IMG/VR virus record: IMGVR_UViG_3300027801_001299 | Location: 1 to 53,079 of that record | Length of the DNA: 53,079 nt | Reading direction: 5' to 3' (one strand) | From: a virus | Shown here: piece after piece, positions 24,942 through 33,248 of the stretch | Layout: every line of letters begins with the position of its first letter | Position numbering within the stretch: position 1 is the first letter of the stretch | The notes under the pieces: generated by a model | What the model saw: the letters and a program-made list of their open reading frames with translations, nothing else | Database searches by the model: none | Told to the model about the DNA's origin: nothing | Position numbers and translations under genes: made by a program

Positions 24942-25490
24942 ATGGCATTATGGGGACATAAATCGGGAACAGAGAGTAAACCTAACTGGTTATCTACTGC
25001 CGAAAAAGAAAAAACACAAGCAACTGCATCAGGTTGGGAACTTTCAACAGTTGTTGGTTCTAGAACTCGTAAAGAAGTTTTAGTATCAATCAATGGTTTG
25101 AATACTCTACTTGCAAATGCTAACATCACATCATTCTTATGGACTACTACTACAGTAGATAAATCTGAAGGATTTACACTTGGTTTAACTGCAACATTTA
25201 ATGAAGCAGTAGACGTAACAGGTTCACCTACATTTACAGTAGTTAATGACCAACGTGCAGACCATGTATTAACATACTTATCAGGTTCAGGTTCAAATGA
25301 GATTAAATTCGCACTTGCAATCGCAGCTGCTAACGCCGCTACTAACGCTGGTGACGTACTTTCAGTCGGTGCAAATCCAATCGCATTGAATAGTGGAACA
25401 ATTAAAGATGCAGGGACTTCAGTAGTATCAACTATTACTTCAGTCGCTTCAATCGGAGTCACTGCTGGAACTAAAACAGTAGTTGCATAA
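24942..25490 (+). CDS. Virion structural protein, Ig-like beta domain
   Basis: A 182-residue protein. Residues about 1-50 contain a KPNWLSTAEKEKTQATASGW module followed by RKEVLVSING, known to me from capsid or decoration proteins of marine T4-like phages. The rest is Ser/Thr/Val-rich with short alternating strands like a bacterial Ig-like domain (VTGSPTFTVV, LSGSGSNEIKFAL). Few Lys and no Cys, unlike its neighbours. It is probably exposed on the virion. Confidence 0.6.
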   Translation: MALWGHKSGTESKPNWLSTAEKEKTQATASGWELSTVVGSRTRKEVLVSINGLNTLLANANITSFLWTTTTVDKSEGFTLGLTATFNEAVDVTGSPTFTVVNDQRADHVLTYLSGSGSNEIKFALAIAAANAATNAGDVLSVGANPIALNSGTIKDAGTSVVSTITSVASIGVTAGTKTVVA

Positions 25491-25501
25491 GGTAGGTTAA
25501 T

Positions 25502-25765
25502 ATGAAAGTAAATGTACTAGGAACAGAAGCCGCTTGTGGAACAAGTTCAACGAACGGTTCAAACTTCGGTAGTGGAACTTGTGTTAGACTTCACAATAGT
25601 GGGTCTACTGCAAGATTAGTATCTGTAGAAACTTCTGCAGCTGCACTAATCGGAACATTTACACTAGGTGTAGGAAGTACAGTTAACTGTTCAAAGAACC
25701 CTACAGACGAAGTATTTGCAGCTCATGCTGAAGTGCTTGGAGTCTCAGTAGGAATAATAGGATAA
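25502..25765 (+). CDS. Small virion beta protein (87 aa)
   Basis: An 87-residue Ser/Thr/Gly-rich protein with an all-beta pattern (VRLHNSGSTARLVSVET, AALIGTFTLGVGSTV). The start MKVNVLGTEA and overall shape resemble small structural proteins that follow the Ig-like protein in related phages. It contains three Cys, unusual for this cluster. Confidence 0.55.
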   Translation: MKVNVLGTEAACGTSSTNGSNFGSGTCVRLHNSGSTARLVSVETSAAALIGTFTLGVGSTVNCSKNPTDEVFAAHAEVLGVSVGIIG

Positions 25766-25769
25766 TAAT

Positions 25770-26168
25770 ATGAAAAAATTTGCAGAATTTATAAACGAAG
25801 GAACTTCACACGATAGTGCAGGATTGTCATCTACTCATGTCCCCCATGATATCAATGACCCTGAAGTTAAAGCAAGGATTAATGCTATCCTTGGTCATTG
25901 TGCAGTAAGTGAATTCTTAAACCCAAGTGCCGCTATTGGAATAATCAATTCTAAACTAGGTCAACTTGGTATCGCACTTGACAGTGATGCTCCTGAGATA
26001 TCTGAAGGTGGTAACTACACTATTTCAATGAAGAGATACGGAGACCAGTTTGGTAAAACCGTAGACACTCCTCATGACGAATTTGATACTAAAACTGAAA
26101 CAGTTACATTAACACTTAAGGTCGAAAAACTCGCAACAGGTTCATTCAAAGTATACGGTTCAATTTAA
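25770..26168 (+). CDS. Head protein with capsid-targeting-like N-terminus (132 aa)
   Basis: A 132-residue protein starting MKKFAEFINEGTS, which matches the T4 capsid-targeting pattern MKxxxEFIxE with cleavage expected after INE. The mature part has a helical half and a beta half (TETVTLTLKVEKLATGSFKV). It is the last gene of the 19.5-26.2 kb head cluster. Function beyond packaging is unknown. Confidence 0.55.
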   Translation: MKKFAEFINEGTSHDSAGLSSTHVPHDINDPEVKARINAILGHCAVSEFLNPSAAIGIINSKLGQLGIALDSDAPEISEGGNYTISMKRYGDQFGKTVDTPHDEFDTKTETVTLTLKVEKLATGSFKVYGSI

Positions 26169-26171
26169 TCT

Positions 26172-26187
26172 CCTAAATACTTTTAGG
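26172..26187 (+). promoter_or_regulatory. Late octamer inside a small hairpin
   Basis: CCTAAATA (26172-26179) is also the left side of the palindrome CCTAAA/TTTAGG (26172-26187). It may work as a late promoter for 26215 and as an mRNA 3' hairpin for the head cluster. Confidence 0.4.
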
Positions 26188-26214
26188 ATTTTAAACATAT
26201 ATTATGGATAACAC

Positions 26215-26586
26215 ATGGGTCTATTTGACAAACTTACTGTAAAAAACTTTAGTGCATTCGCACTGCAAAACTACGATGACCCTCAATGTGCAGACATTGA
26301 GGAATTTCAAGAGGACTTGAGAAGGTTTAGATACCTCAAGAGACTTCTACATCGATATCATGAAGCAGGTGAACTTAGAGAACGTCTAATGTTAAATCAT
26401 CTCATTACCATATTCAATGTATTTGGATATGATTCATCAATGAGAATGTTAGAATTTAAAATCCAAGAACCAAACTACTGGTCATCCATCAAAACAATGT
26501 TATTATACCTAGGTTATATCGAGGATTCGTGGGAAACAGACATCCCAATTAACGATGAACTCGCACAAAAACTGAGGGATTTATAA
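26215..26586 (+). CDS. Conserved T4-like marine phage protein (123 aa)
   Basis: A 123-residue acidic helical protein (MGLFDKLTVKNF, then YLKRLLHRYHEAGELRERLM). I recognise the sequence type as a short protein conserved among T4-like marine phages, with no known function. Its TAA ends at 26586, and tRNA-Thr begins at the very next base, so the tRNA must be cut from this message. Confidence 0.6.
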   Translation: MGLFDKLTVKNFSAFALQNYDDPQCADIEEFQEDLRRFRYLKRLLHRYHEAGELRERLMLNHLITIFNVFGYDSSMRMLEFKIQEPNYWSSIKTMLLYLGYIEDSWETDIPINDELAQKLRDL

Positions 26587-26662
26587 GCTCCCATAGCTCA
26601 GCTGGTAGAGCAACTGATTTGTAATCAGTAGGTCAACCGTTCGAATCGGTTTGGGAGCTCCA
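26587..26662 (+). tRNA. tRNA-Thr (anticodon TGT)
   Basis: Acceptor GCTCCCA (26587-26593) pairs with TGGGAGC (26652-26658). Discriminator T and an encoded CCA (26660-26662) follow. The anticodon loop TTTGTAA reads ACA, a codon frequent in this AT-rich genome. The T-loop is GTTCGAATC. Confidence 0.95.
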
Positions 26663-26681
26663 TATTAGGGGGTTTAAAAGA

Positions 26682-26689
26682 CCTAAATA
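26682..26689 (+). promoter_or_regulatory. T4-type late promoter, predicted leaderless
   Basis: CCTAAATA ends five bases before ATG 26695. The twelve bases from CTAAATA through the spacer are the same as at 11849-11860. Confidence 0.6.
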
Positions 26690-26694
26690 GATAT

Positions 26695-27255
26695 ATGCGT
26701 ATAGTAGACACATTAATAGTATTCCGAATTCTGAAGATGTTAACAACACCTTGGAAGAAGTTTGAAGCTCATAAGTTGGGATTAATCGATGATAAAGGAA
26801 CTCGACTAAAAGACAAGAAAGTAGAAACCTCAGCTGAAAAAGAATCATACTCATTACTTCATAGGTTAGTATTCAATCTAAAAAGAATTCTGAACAAAGT
26901 CCCATTTGGTAAAACTGCATTTGCATCTTATGCTGTTGCATTACTTTTACTGAAGGAAGAAACTAAACTTAACGGAGAACAGATGGACGAACTTTGCGAG
27001 AAGTTCTACAGACTCCTAAAGACCGAAGGTGTCTTACAATCAGAGATGATTACAGAGACCACTCAGGTTCCCGAACTCATGGTCGGATGTAAATACCGTC
27101 TAAAGAGACAATTACATGAACAGAACAATACAACCTATCTCGCAAAAACGGAAGTAGATGTTATTTCAGAACATAGTTTGGTGTTCGGATTAAAAGTTTA
27201 TGTTGCATATATTAACAACGATAGAATACTGGTAACTGGCGATGACTTATATTAA
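26695..27255 (+). CDS. Conserved T4-like phage protein (186 aa)
   Basis: A 186-residue protein with a pattern conserved across T4-like phages: an N-terminal IVFRILKMLTTPWKKFEAHK-type helix, then GLIDDKGTRL, then LLHRLVFNLKRILNKVPFGK and a C-terminal beta region. The function is not known to me. It is followed, with a 14-base overlap, by the basic protein at 27242 that usually accompanies it. No SD; leaderless late promoter geometry. Confidence 0.65.
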   Translation: MRIVDTLIVFRILKMLTTPWKKFEAHKLGLIDDKGTRLKDKKVETSAEKESYSLLHRLVFNLKRILNKVPFGKTAFASYAVALLLLKEETKLNGEQMDELCEKFYRLLKTEGVLQSEMITETTQVPELMVGCKYRLKRQLHEQNNTTYLAKTEVDVISEHSLVFGLKVYVAYINNDRILVTGDDLY

Positions 27256-27397
27256 AAAACAACAGTTAAAGGTATGGGAAGATGCAGCCATGAATTCGAC
27301 TGGTGTTGGAATGTCCTTACCAGTAGATGCAGTAAAGAAAAAAAAGAAGAAGAGAATGCCAGATGAGGTATTCAAGGTATTAAAGCGAAAACTTTAA
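27242..27397 (+). CDS. Small basic protein (51 aa)
   Basis: This 51-residue frame starts at ATG 27242 inside the previous gene. It has a short N-terminal helix, then VGMSLPVDAVKKKKKKR, a run of six lysines and an arginine, and a basic C-terminus. The conserved order after the 26695 protein suggests a real gene. It probably binds nucleic acid or an acidic partner. Confidence 0.6.
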   Translation: MTYIKKQQLKVWEDAAMNSTGVGMSLPVDAVKKKKKKRMPDEVFKVLKRKL

Positions 27398-27407
27398 CGG
27401 TTACATT

Positions 27408-28592
27408 ATGAAATATTTGAATTGGTTAGCATTGATAACCTCAGTCGCAATTGCAGGAATAGCTGCATACTTTTCCGTATTAGGACTTGCAACAATATTT
27501 GCAGGTGCATTCATGGGAATTGTTATCATGGCAGGTGCATTAGAATTTGGTAAAATTGTTAGTGCCGCCTACTTACATCTCTTTTGGGATAGACTCAATT
27601 ATCAAAAATGGATAATGGCATTCATGGTCTTTGTCCTAATGTTAATCACATCACTAGGTATATTCGGATACCTATCAAAAGCACATTCAGAACAAACAGG
27701 TGATACTGCACAAGCACAATCAATTGTTACCCGAATTGAGAATCAAATTCTCCGAGAAGAAAATAAAATCAAAACCTACGAAGGCCGTATAAAAACACTA
27801 GGTGTATCAAACATCGATGTAAGTGAGTCTATATCCCAACAGGAAACCATACGAGATGGTGCATGGGATAGAGTCAAGGGAGATATCAACTATGCACAAG
27901 GTCAGATAGAATCATTAAGAGTCGAATTAAGTACACTTAATGAAACATTGTCAACTTTAAGAAACAAAGGAGTGGCAACTATAACAGTTCAAGAGGGTGG
28001 AATATTCTCTCAAGATGATGTAGAGGTCATTGATTACGTTGCACAAGCGAATGAACTATTCATCCAACAGGGTGACTATAGAACTCAAATAAGTGATGAC
28101 ATTGCAGAACAACAGGGTAATATAGATAGGTACAGAACACAAGCACAAGACACTATAAACGATGCTAACAAAGAAATAAAGAGATTACAACAATCATCCA
28201 CTGGAGATGTAGATGAGATGATTGCAAAAACAGAAGAATTCAACTTGTTGATTGATGGGTCTTATGATATAATAGATGGGTATAAGGATGATATGTTCAA
28301 TTCAAAACAAATTATCCTTACACTAGAACGAGAAGTTGGCCCGATTAAGTATATTGCAGAGGTAATGTACGGTCAAGAAGAGTCTGTCAAGTACCTTGAC
28401 AACGCAGTTAGATGGGTCATTTATATGCTTATCTTTGTGTTCGACCCACTTGCAGTGTTACTATTGATTAGTAGTGTAGGACAAGTCGCAAGAGAGAAGG
28501 AGATAATTGAAGAGAAAAAACCACCAGTTATCGAACAAAGATATGTGTTACAAGTACCAAAAAATCGTATTAAGAACATGGAAAAAGACTAA
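27408..28592 (+). CDS. Coiled-coil membrane protein (394 aa)
   Basis: Three N-terminal membrane spans (about residues 5-24, 28-46 and 69-88) are followed by a long coiled-coil domain (about 100-320) and a final membrane span (about 335-360) with a short charged tail. The layout puts the coiled coil on one side of the inner membrane, anchored at both ends. I recognise similar proteins only as unnamed coil-containing proteins of marine phages. A role in membrane remodelling, superinfection exclusion or lysis timing is possible but unsupported. Confidence 0.6.
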   Translation: MKYLNWLALITSVAIAGIAAYFSVLGLATIFAGAFMGIVIMAGALEFGKIVSAAYLHLFWDRLNYQKWIMAFMVFVLMLITSLGIFGYLSKAHSEQTGDTAQAQSIVTRIENQILREENKIKTYEGRIKTLGVSNIDVSESISQQETIRDGAWDRVKGDINYAQGQIESLRVELSTLNETLSTLRNKGVATITVQEGGIFSQDDVEVIDYVAQANELFIQQGDYRTQISDDIAEQQGNIDRYRTQAQDTINDANKEIKRLQQSSTGDVDEMIAKTEEFNLLIDGSYDIIDGYKDDMFNSKQIILTLEREVGPIKYIAEVMYGQEESVKYLDNAVRWVIYMLIFVFDPLAVLLLISSVGQVAREKEIIEEKKPPVIEQRYVLQVPKNRIKNMEKD

Positions 28593-28595
28593 ATA
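28588..28595 (+). promoter_or_regulatory. T4-type late promoter
   Basis: ACTAAATA overlaps the upstream stop. ATG 28630 follows 35 bases later behind the SD AGGAG, so this late mRNA has a normal leader. Confidence 0.5.
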
Positions 28596-28629
28596 AACAT
28601 AAGAATAAAACCAATCATAGGAGAAACTG

Positions 28630-28842
28630 ATGGCATTCGTAGAAAAAACAATAGCTGAAATGGAAGCAATGAGTCGTGTAGAGAAGAAAGCATATTTCGA
28701 AGGTGACGGAAAACCACCTAAACCTACAGGATACGATGCAATGGCAGCAGACGACAGTAACAAACTTGCATACGATGAAAGTATTGCACAAAACTTACGT
28801 CAAATCGCTGGTATTGATGACGCTATAGCTAACGCAGAGTAG
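28630..28842 (+). CDS. Small late protein (70 aa)
   Basis: A 70-residue acidic protein rich in Ala and Asp (KAYFEGDGKPPKPTGYDAM). It has its own late promoter and a good SD and is isolated from neighbours, a pattern seen for abundant virion or assembly proteins. No family is recognised. Confidence 0.55.
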   Translation: MAFVEKTIAEMEAMSRVEKKAYFEGDGKPPKPTGYDAMAADDSNKLAYDESIAQNLRQIAGIDDAIANAE

Positions 28843-28866
28843 TATTAAAAACTAACCCAAACCCCC

Positions 28867-28900
28867 TTGTATAAAAGCATCACCTATAGTATAATAGGTG
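28867..28900 (+). promoter_or_regulatory. sigma70-type promoter of primase within a hairpin, predicted leaderless
   Basis: TTGTAT (28867-28872), 17 bases, TATAAT (28890-28895), then exactly six bases to ATG 28902. CACCTAT (28881-28887) and ATAGGTG (28894-28900) make a palindrome around the -10, matching the element near 3231-3256. Confidence 0.7.
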
Positions 28901-28901
28901 T

Positions 28902-29939
28902 ATGCTTTGGTTAGAGAAAAAATATTTATCGATGGTCGTGTCCAACTTGGACAACGCCAAATGGAAGGGTGACACCACCCTGAATCATAGATGTCCCTAT
29001 TGTGGGGACTCATCCAAAAACGAACATAAAGCACGTGGTTATCACTTTGTGATAGACCAATCGTATGTCTATAAGTGTCATAATTGTGGTAAATCTACCT
29101 CATCTATCAACTTCTTGAAAGACCATTTCTCAGTCATATATAAAGAGTATATGAAAGAGTGGTTAACCGAAAAAGGTTTCAAACCAAAGGGAAAAAAGAT
29201 GCCAAGTGCTAACGCATTTAAGTTCCGACCAACCCAAGAATCCCTAAATAAAAATGATATTATGACCGTTGAAAATCTTAAGTTTCTAATGAAACCTTGT
29301 TCTGAGGTCTCAGTTGCTAGAGATTATCTGATGGAAAGACAGATACCTGAAGTCCATTATAAAGACTTATGGTACACTTCAACTCCTCAGAGTTTATCAA
29401 TGTTGTGTGAAAAATATAAAGATAGAGTCTTAGGAACAGACCCAAGAATAATAATACCATTTTATAATGTAAACAATCAGTTAATTGGTTTGAGTGGTCG
29501 TGCAATGAACAACAGTCCATTGCGATATATGACCATGAAATTTGACGACAATGAACCGTTAATTTACAACCTACATAAAGTGGACAAAACAAAACGTATC
29601 TATGTGACCGAAGGCCCAATAGATTCAATGTTCCTACCAAATGCAATTGCTGTTGCAGGAAGTGACTTCACAAAACTAGACGATAGTATTAAAGAAAATG
29701 CTGTATTAGTCTATGATAATGAACCACGAAACGCAGAAATACTTAAGAAGATTGAACACGTTATCAACTTAGGATTTACCGTTTGTATTTGGGGTGACCG
29801 AAGAGTGAATGAATTGAAAGATGTCAATGATATGGTATTAAACGGATTGACAGAACAAGAAATTGTTAGTATAATAGAGGACTGTTCCTATAGTGGACTC
29901 AGTGCAAAAGCAAAATTTATGGAGTATAAAAAGGTATGA
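28902..29939 (+). CDS. 61: DNA primase (T4 gp61-like)
   Basis: The 345-residue protein makes RNA primers for lagging-strand synthesis together with gp41 helicase. The N-terminal zinc finger has CPYCGDSS and YKCHNCGK. A central linker is followed by a TOPRIM-type catalytic region with YVTEGPIDSMFLPNAIAVAG (about residues 225-245) and VLVYDNEPRN (metal-binding acids). Length equals T4 gp61 (342). There is no SD; the start matches leaderless promoter geometry. The stop overlaps nrdA ATG. Confidence 0.92.
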   Translation: MLWLEKKYLSMVVSNLDNAKWKGDTTLNHRCPYCGDSSKNEHKARGYHFVIDQSYVYKCHNCGKSTSSINFLKDHFSVIYKEYMKEWLTEKGFKPKGKKMPSANAFKFRPTQESLNKNDIMTVENLKFLMKPCSEVSVARDYLMERQIPEVHYKDLWYTSTPQSLSMLCEKYKDRVLGTDPRIIIPFYNVNNQLIGLSGRAMNNSPLRYMTMKFDDNEPLIYNLHKVDKTKRIYVTEGPIDSMFLPNAIAVAGSDFTKLDDSIKENAVLVYDNEPRNAEILKKIEHVINLGFTVCIWGDRRVNELKDVNDMVLNGLTEQEIVSIIEDCSYSGLSAKAKFMEYKKV

Positions 29940-32251
29940 ATTCCCCGATGTTAGTAGTTAAGTCAGATGGTTCTAAGGTTACCATAGACCTAGATAAAAT
30001 TCATAAAATGGTTCATAAGGCGTGTAAAGGTATTACAGGTGTATCAGAGTCCCTAGTAGAAATGAACAGTGGTCTTCAGTTTTCTGAAGGTATCTCAACA
30101 ATAGACATACAAAAGATTTTAGTTAAATCTGCATCAGATTTAATCTCATTAGAAGCACCCAATTACCAATATGTTGCAGCCCGACTGTTACTATTCGGAG
30201 TTCAGAAACAAGTGTTCAACACTAAGTGGAAGGACTCGACCATTTACCCACCATTGAATGAAATCATTGAAAAGAATATCACGAAAGGTGTATACGACCC
30301 TGAGATTCTTAAAATGTATTCTCTAGAAGAGATAAGAGAATGCGACAAATACATTAAACATAGTAGAGACTTAACATTTACATATGCAGGTCTACAACAG
30401 ATTGTAGACAAATACCTAGTCCAAGACAGGTCAACTAATGAAGTGTTTGAGACACCTCAGTTCATGTATATGTTAATCGCAATGACTCTATTCCACAATT
30501 ATGACCAAGAGACGAGATTAGATTATGTCAAAAGATACTACGATGCAATATCAACTTTTAAAATCAGTATACCCACACCTATTATGGCAGGGGTCAGAAC
30601 CCCCTTACGACAATTCGCATCGTGCGTACTCGTTGATGCCGATGATTCCCTCGATTCAATCTTTACGAGTGACATGGCAATCGGAAGATATGTTGCACAA
30701 AGAGCTGGAATTGGAATTAACGCAGGAAGAATACGAGGACTTGGTTCTAAGATACGAGGTGGAGAAGTCCAACATACAGGAGTCATCCCTTTCCTTAAAA
30801 AGTTTGAAGCAACAGTTAGAAGTTGCACACAAAACGGAGTACGGGGTGGAAGTGCCACGGTACATTTTCCAATCTGGCATCAAGAGGTCGAAGACATCCT
30901 TGTTCTCAAGAACAATAAGGGAACAGAAGACAACAGAGTAAGAAAACTGGATTACAGTATTCAGATATCTAAACTATTTTACGAAAGATTTTTAAAGAAC
31001 GAGGACATAACATTGTTTAGTCCTCACAATGTACCTAAACTTTATGATGCATTTGGAACACCTGAGTTTGACGAACTATACGAAAAGTATGAACGTGCAA
31101 CCTCAATTCCAAAAACCAAGGTTAGTGCAAGAGAATTGTTTACGGATATGTTGAAAGAACGTGCTGAAACAGGACGTATCTATATTATGAATATCGACCA
31201 TTGCAATTCTCATAGTAGTTTTACAGACAAGGTGAACATGAGTAATCTTTGTCAAGAAATTACACTACCAACTGCACCACTAACGCACATCGATGGAGAT
31301 GGCGAGATAGCGTTATGCATCTTAAGTGCAATCAATGTTGGTATCATCAAGATGGATGAATTATCAAACCTATGTGACCTTGCAGTGAGAGGACTCGAAG
31401 AACTTATTGATTTCCAAGAGTATCCTGTAGAAGCTGCGAAGAGGTCAACCCTCGCAAGAAGGTCACTGGGTATTGGTTATATTGGTCTTGCACATTTCCT
31501 TGCAAAGAATAGAGTTAAATATGACGACCCTGCAGCACATCGATTAGTGCATGAACTTACAGAGTCATTCCAGTATCATTTACTATGTTCATCCAATCAG
31601 ATTGCATCCGAGAAGGGTGCCTGCGATTGGTTTGACAGAACAAAATATGCAGAGGGTTCATTACCTATTGACCATTACAAAAAAGATGTCGATAGTATTA
31701 CCCCTCATGTATTGAAACATGATTGGGAAAAATTAAGAACGTGTATTAAGGTTCATGGGTTAAGACACTCTACCCTTACTGCACAAATGCCGTCAGAGTC
31801 CTCTAGTGTCGTTTCTAACGCAACAAATGGTGTTGAACCACCTAGAGATTACCTTAGTGTCAAGAAGAGTAAGAAGGGAACACTTAAACAAGTAGTACCT
31901 CAGTACTCAATGTATAAGAACTTTTATACCTTACTATGGGATATGCCAGACAATGATGGTTACATAAAAACTATTGCAGTGATGCAGAAGTTCTTTGACC
32001 AAGCAATAAGCGGTAACTGGTCTTACAACCCTGAGAATTTTACGGATGGAGAAGTCCCCGTATCAGTTCTTGCAGGAGATATGTTGAAGACATATAAGTA
32101 TGGATGGAAAACATCATACTACCAAAATACAATGGATGGGAAAACAGAAGACGTAATTAAGGATGAGAATTCAGCAATGAATGAATACATCCCACCTATG
32201 ATGTCTTCACCCGATAGTGATGAGGAAGATTGCGATGCCTGTGCAATATGA
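29936..32251 (+). CDS. nrdA: Ribonucleotide reductase class Ia, large subunit
   Basis: The 771-residue catalytic subunit reduces ribonucleotides to deoxyribonucleotides. The key residues of class I enzymes are present: FASCVLVDADDSLDS (E. coli Cys225), NLCQEI (Cys439 and Glu441), ALCILSAINVG (Cys462), the C-terminal tyrosine pair region, and a terminal CDACAI with the redox cysteines that pass electrons from glutaredoxin. The N-terminal ATP-cone-like segment is shortened or divergent. ATG overlaps the primase stop. nrdA, an oxygenase, nrdB and grx form one tightly overlapping unit. Confidence 0.95.
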   Translation: MNSPMLVVKSDGSKVTIDLDKIHKMVHKACKGITGVSESLVEMNSGLQFSEGISTIDIQKILVKSASDLISLEAPNYQYVAARLLLFGVQKQVFNTKWKDSTIYPPLNEIIEKNITKGVYDPEILKMYSLEEIRECDKYIKHSRDLTFTYAGLQQIVDKYLVQDRSTNEVFETPQFMYMLIAMTLFHNYDQETRLDYVKRYYDAISTFKISIPTPIMAGVRTPLRQFASCVLVDADDSLDSIFTSDMAIGRYVAQRAGIGINAGRIRGLGSKIRGGEVQHTGVIPFLKKFEATVRSCTQNGVRGGSATVHFPIWHQEVEDILVLKNNKGTEDNRVRKLDYSIQISKLFYERFLKNEDITLFSPHNVPKLYDAFGTPEFDELYEKYERATSIPKTKVSARELFTDMLKERAETGRIYIMNIDHCNSHSSFTDKVNMSNLCQEITLPTAPLTHIDGDGEIALCILSAINVGIIKMDELSNLCDLAVRGLEELIDFQEYPVEAAKRSTLARRSLGIGYIGLAHFLAKNRVKYDDPAAHRLVHELTESFQYHLLCSSNQIASEKGACDWFDRTKYAEGSLPIDHYKKDVDSITPHVLKHDWEKLRTCIKVHGLRHSTLTAQMPSESSSVVSNATNGVEPPRDYLSVKKSKKGTLKQVVPQYSMYKNFYTLLWDMPDNDGYIKTIAVMQKFFDQAISGNWSYNPENFTDGEVPVSVLAGDMLKTYKYGWKTSYYQNTMDGKTEDVIKDENSAMNEYIPPMMSSPDSDEEDCDACAI

Positions 32252-33248
32252 AGATAAGAAAGTAAAAGTCGAATTATATGATAAACCTGAAGGTGCCGAA
32301 GTTAAGACTAATGACGGTAAAATTTCAACTAAAGGGTGGACTAATCGATTAACAAAAGATTTCCAAGATAATGGTTATGTTGTTTTAAGGAATTTCATTC
32401 CCAAAGAAATCATTGATATGACCATGGATGCATGGAAATGTATCGAAAATAGACCTGAGTGGAATGATACATTCTTTGCAGTGGAAGATGATATCATTCA
32501 TGATTCACCTAAATCATCCTTAAGAAAAAGTCAAGGATGTTATTCCTTTCCACCTTCAGTTTCCCTACATAGATGGTTAAGAGATAATCTAGACAAAGTT
32601 ATTGATATGCAACTCGTAGAGACTTATGCATATTCTCGTAAATACGAAAGAGGTGCATACCTCAAGGCACATAGTGACCGACCTTCATGTGAAGTTAGTG
32701 CAACCATTTGTCTAAAGTATAAAACTGATGATAACACTCCTTGGAAGATATGGGTTCAGAAAGATAAGAACTATATCAATCATGCAAGAGGTGAAGGTCA
32801 AGAGATATTTTTTGAGGAGATGCAAAACATTCCTCATAGGGATAGAAAAGGAACACCTATATCATTAGAAGTAGGAGACCTCTTACTTTATCAAGGGCCG
32901 AATGCAGTTCACTGGAGAGACACTCTTCTAGGTGACCATTCATATCATATGTTTTTACACTTCATCAATCATGGTGGACAGATAAATTCATTTGATAAGT
33001 TCCATCAACCATGGACTAGAAAAAGGTCAGACGGAAGACCTCATAATGTATTTGCATATGATGGCAGACTTGATAGATATTCACATGAACAACAAGATTA
33101 TTTTAAAGATGCAATGAAATTTTGGAATGAATGGTGTGGTGGCGGCCACGATTGGTTCGACCCATCAGATTATATAAACAACTACAAGAACCTACAAGAA
33201 CTTGAGTTAACCGACAGAGATAAGAAGACACTAGATGACAGTATTTAA
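32235..33248 (+). CDS. 2OG-Fe(II) dioxygenase-like protein
   Basis: A 337-residue protein. ATG 32235 has the SD GAGGAAG (32222-32228) and is preferred over in-frame GTG 32217. A double-stranded beta-helix oxygenase is indicated by YLKAHSDRPSCEVSATICL (HxD iron ligands) and by LLLYQGPNAVHWRDTLLGDHSY, which holds the distal His and a nearby Arg. It overlaps nrdA by 17 bases and nrdB by 14, so it is coupled to ribonucleotide reductase. Possible substrates are a protein residue or a nucleic-acid base, but nothing in the sequence decides this. Confidence 0.75.
   Translation: MPVQYEDKKVKVELYDKPEGAEVKTNDGKISTKGWTNRLTKDFQDNGYVVLRNFIPKEIIDMTMDAWKCIENRPEWNDTFFAVEDDIIHDSPKSSLRKSQGCYSFPPSVSLHRWLRDNLDKVIDMQLVETYAYSRKYERGAYLKAHSDRPSCEVSATICLKYKTDDNTPWKIWVQKDKNYINHARGEGQEIFFEEMQNIPHRDRKGTPISLEVGDLLLYQGPNAVHWRDTLLGDHSYHMFLHFINHGGQINSFDKFHQPWTRKRSDGRPHNVFAYDGRLDRYSHEQQDYFKDAMKFWNEWCGGGHDWFDPSDYINNYKNLQELELTDRDKKTLDDSI

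Noticed and set aside
24920-25462. Minus-strand frame of 180 codons
   Set aside because: It mirrors the Ser/Thr/Val-rich structural protein on the plus strand, whose codon pattern leaves the antisense frame open; no minus-strand promoter or SD supports it.
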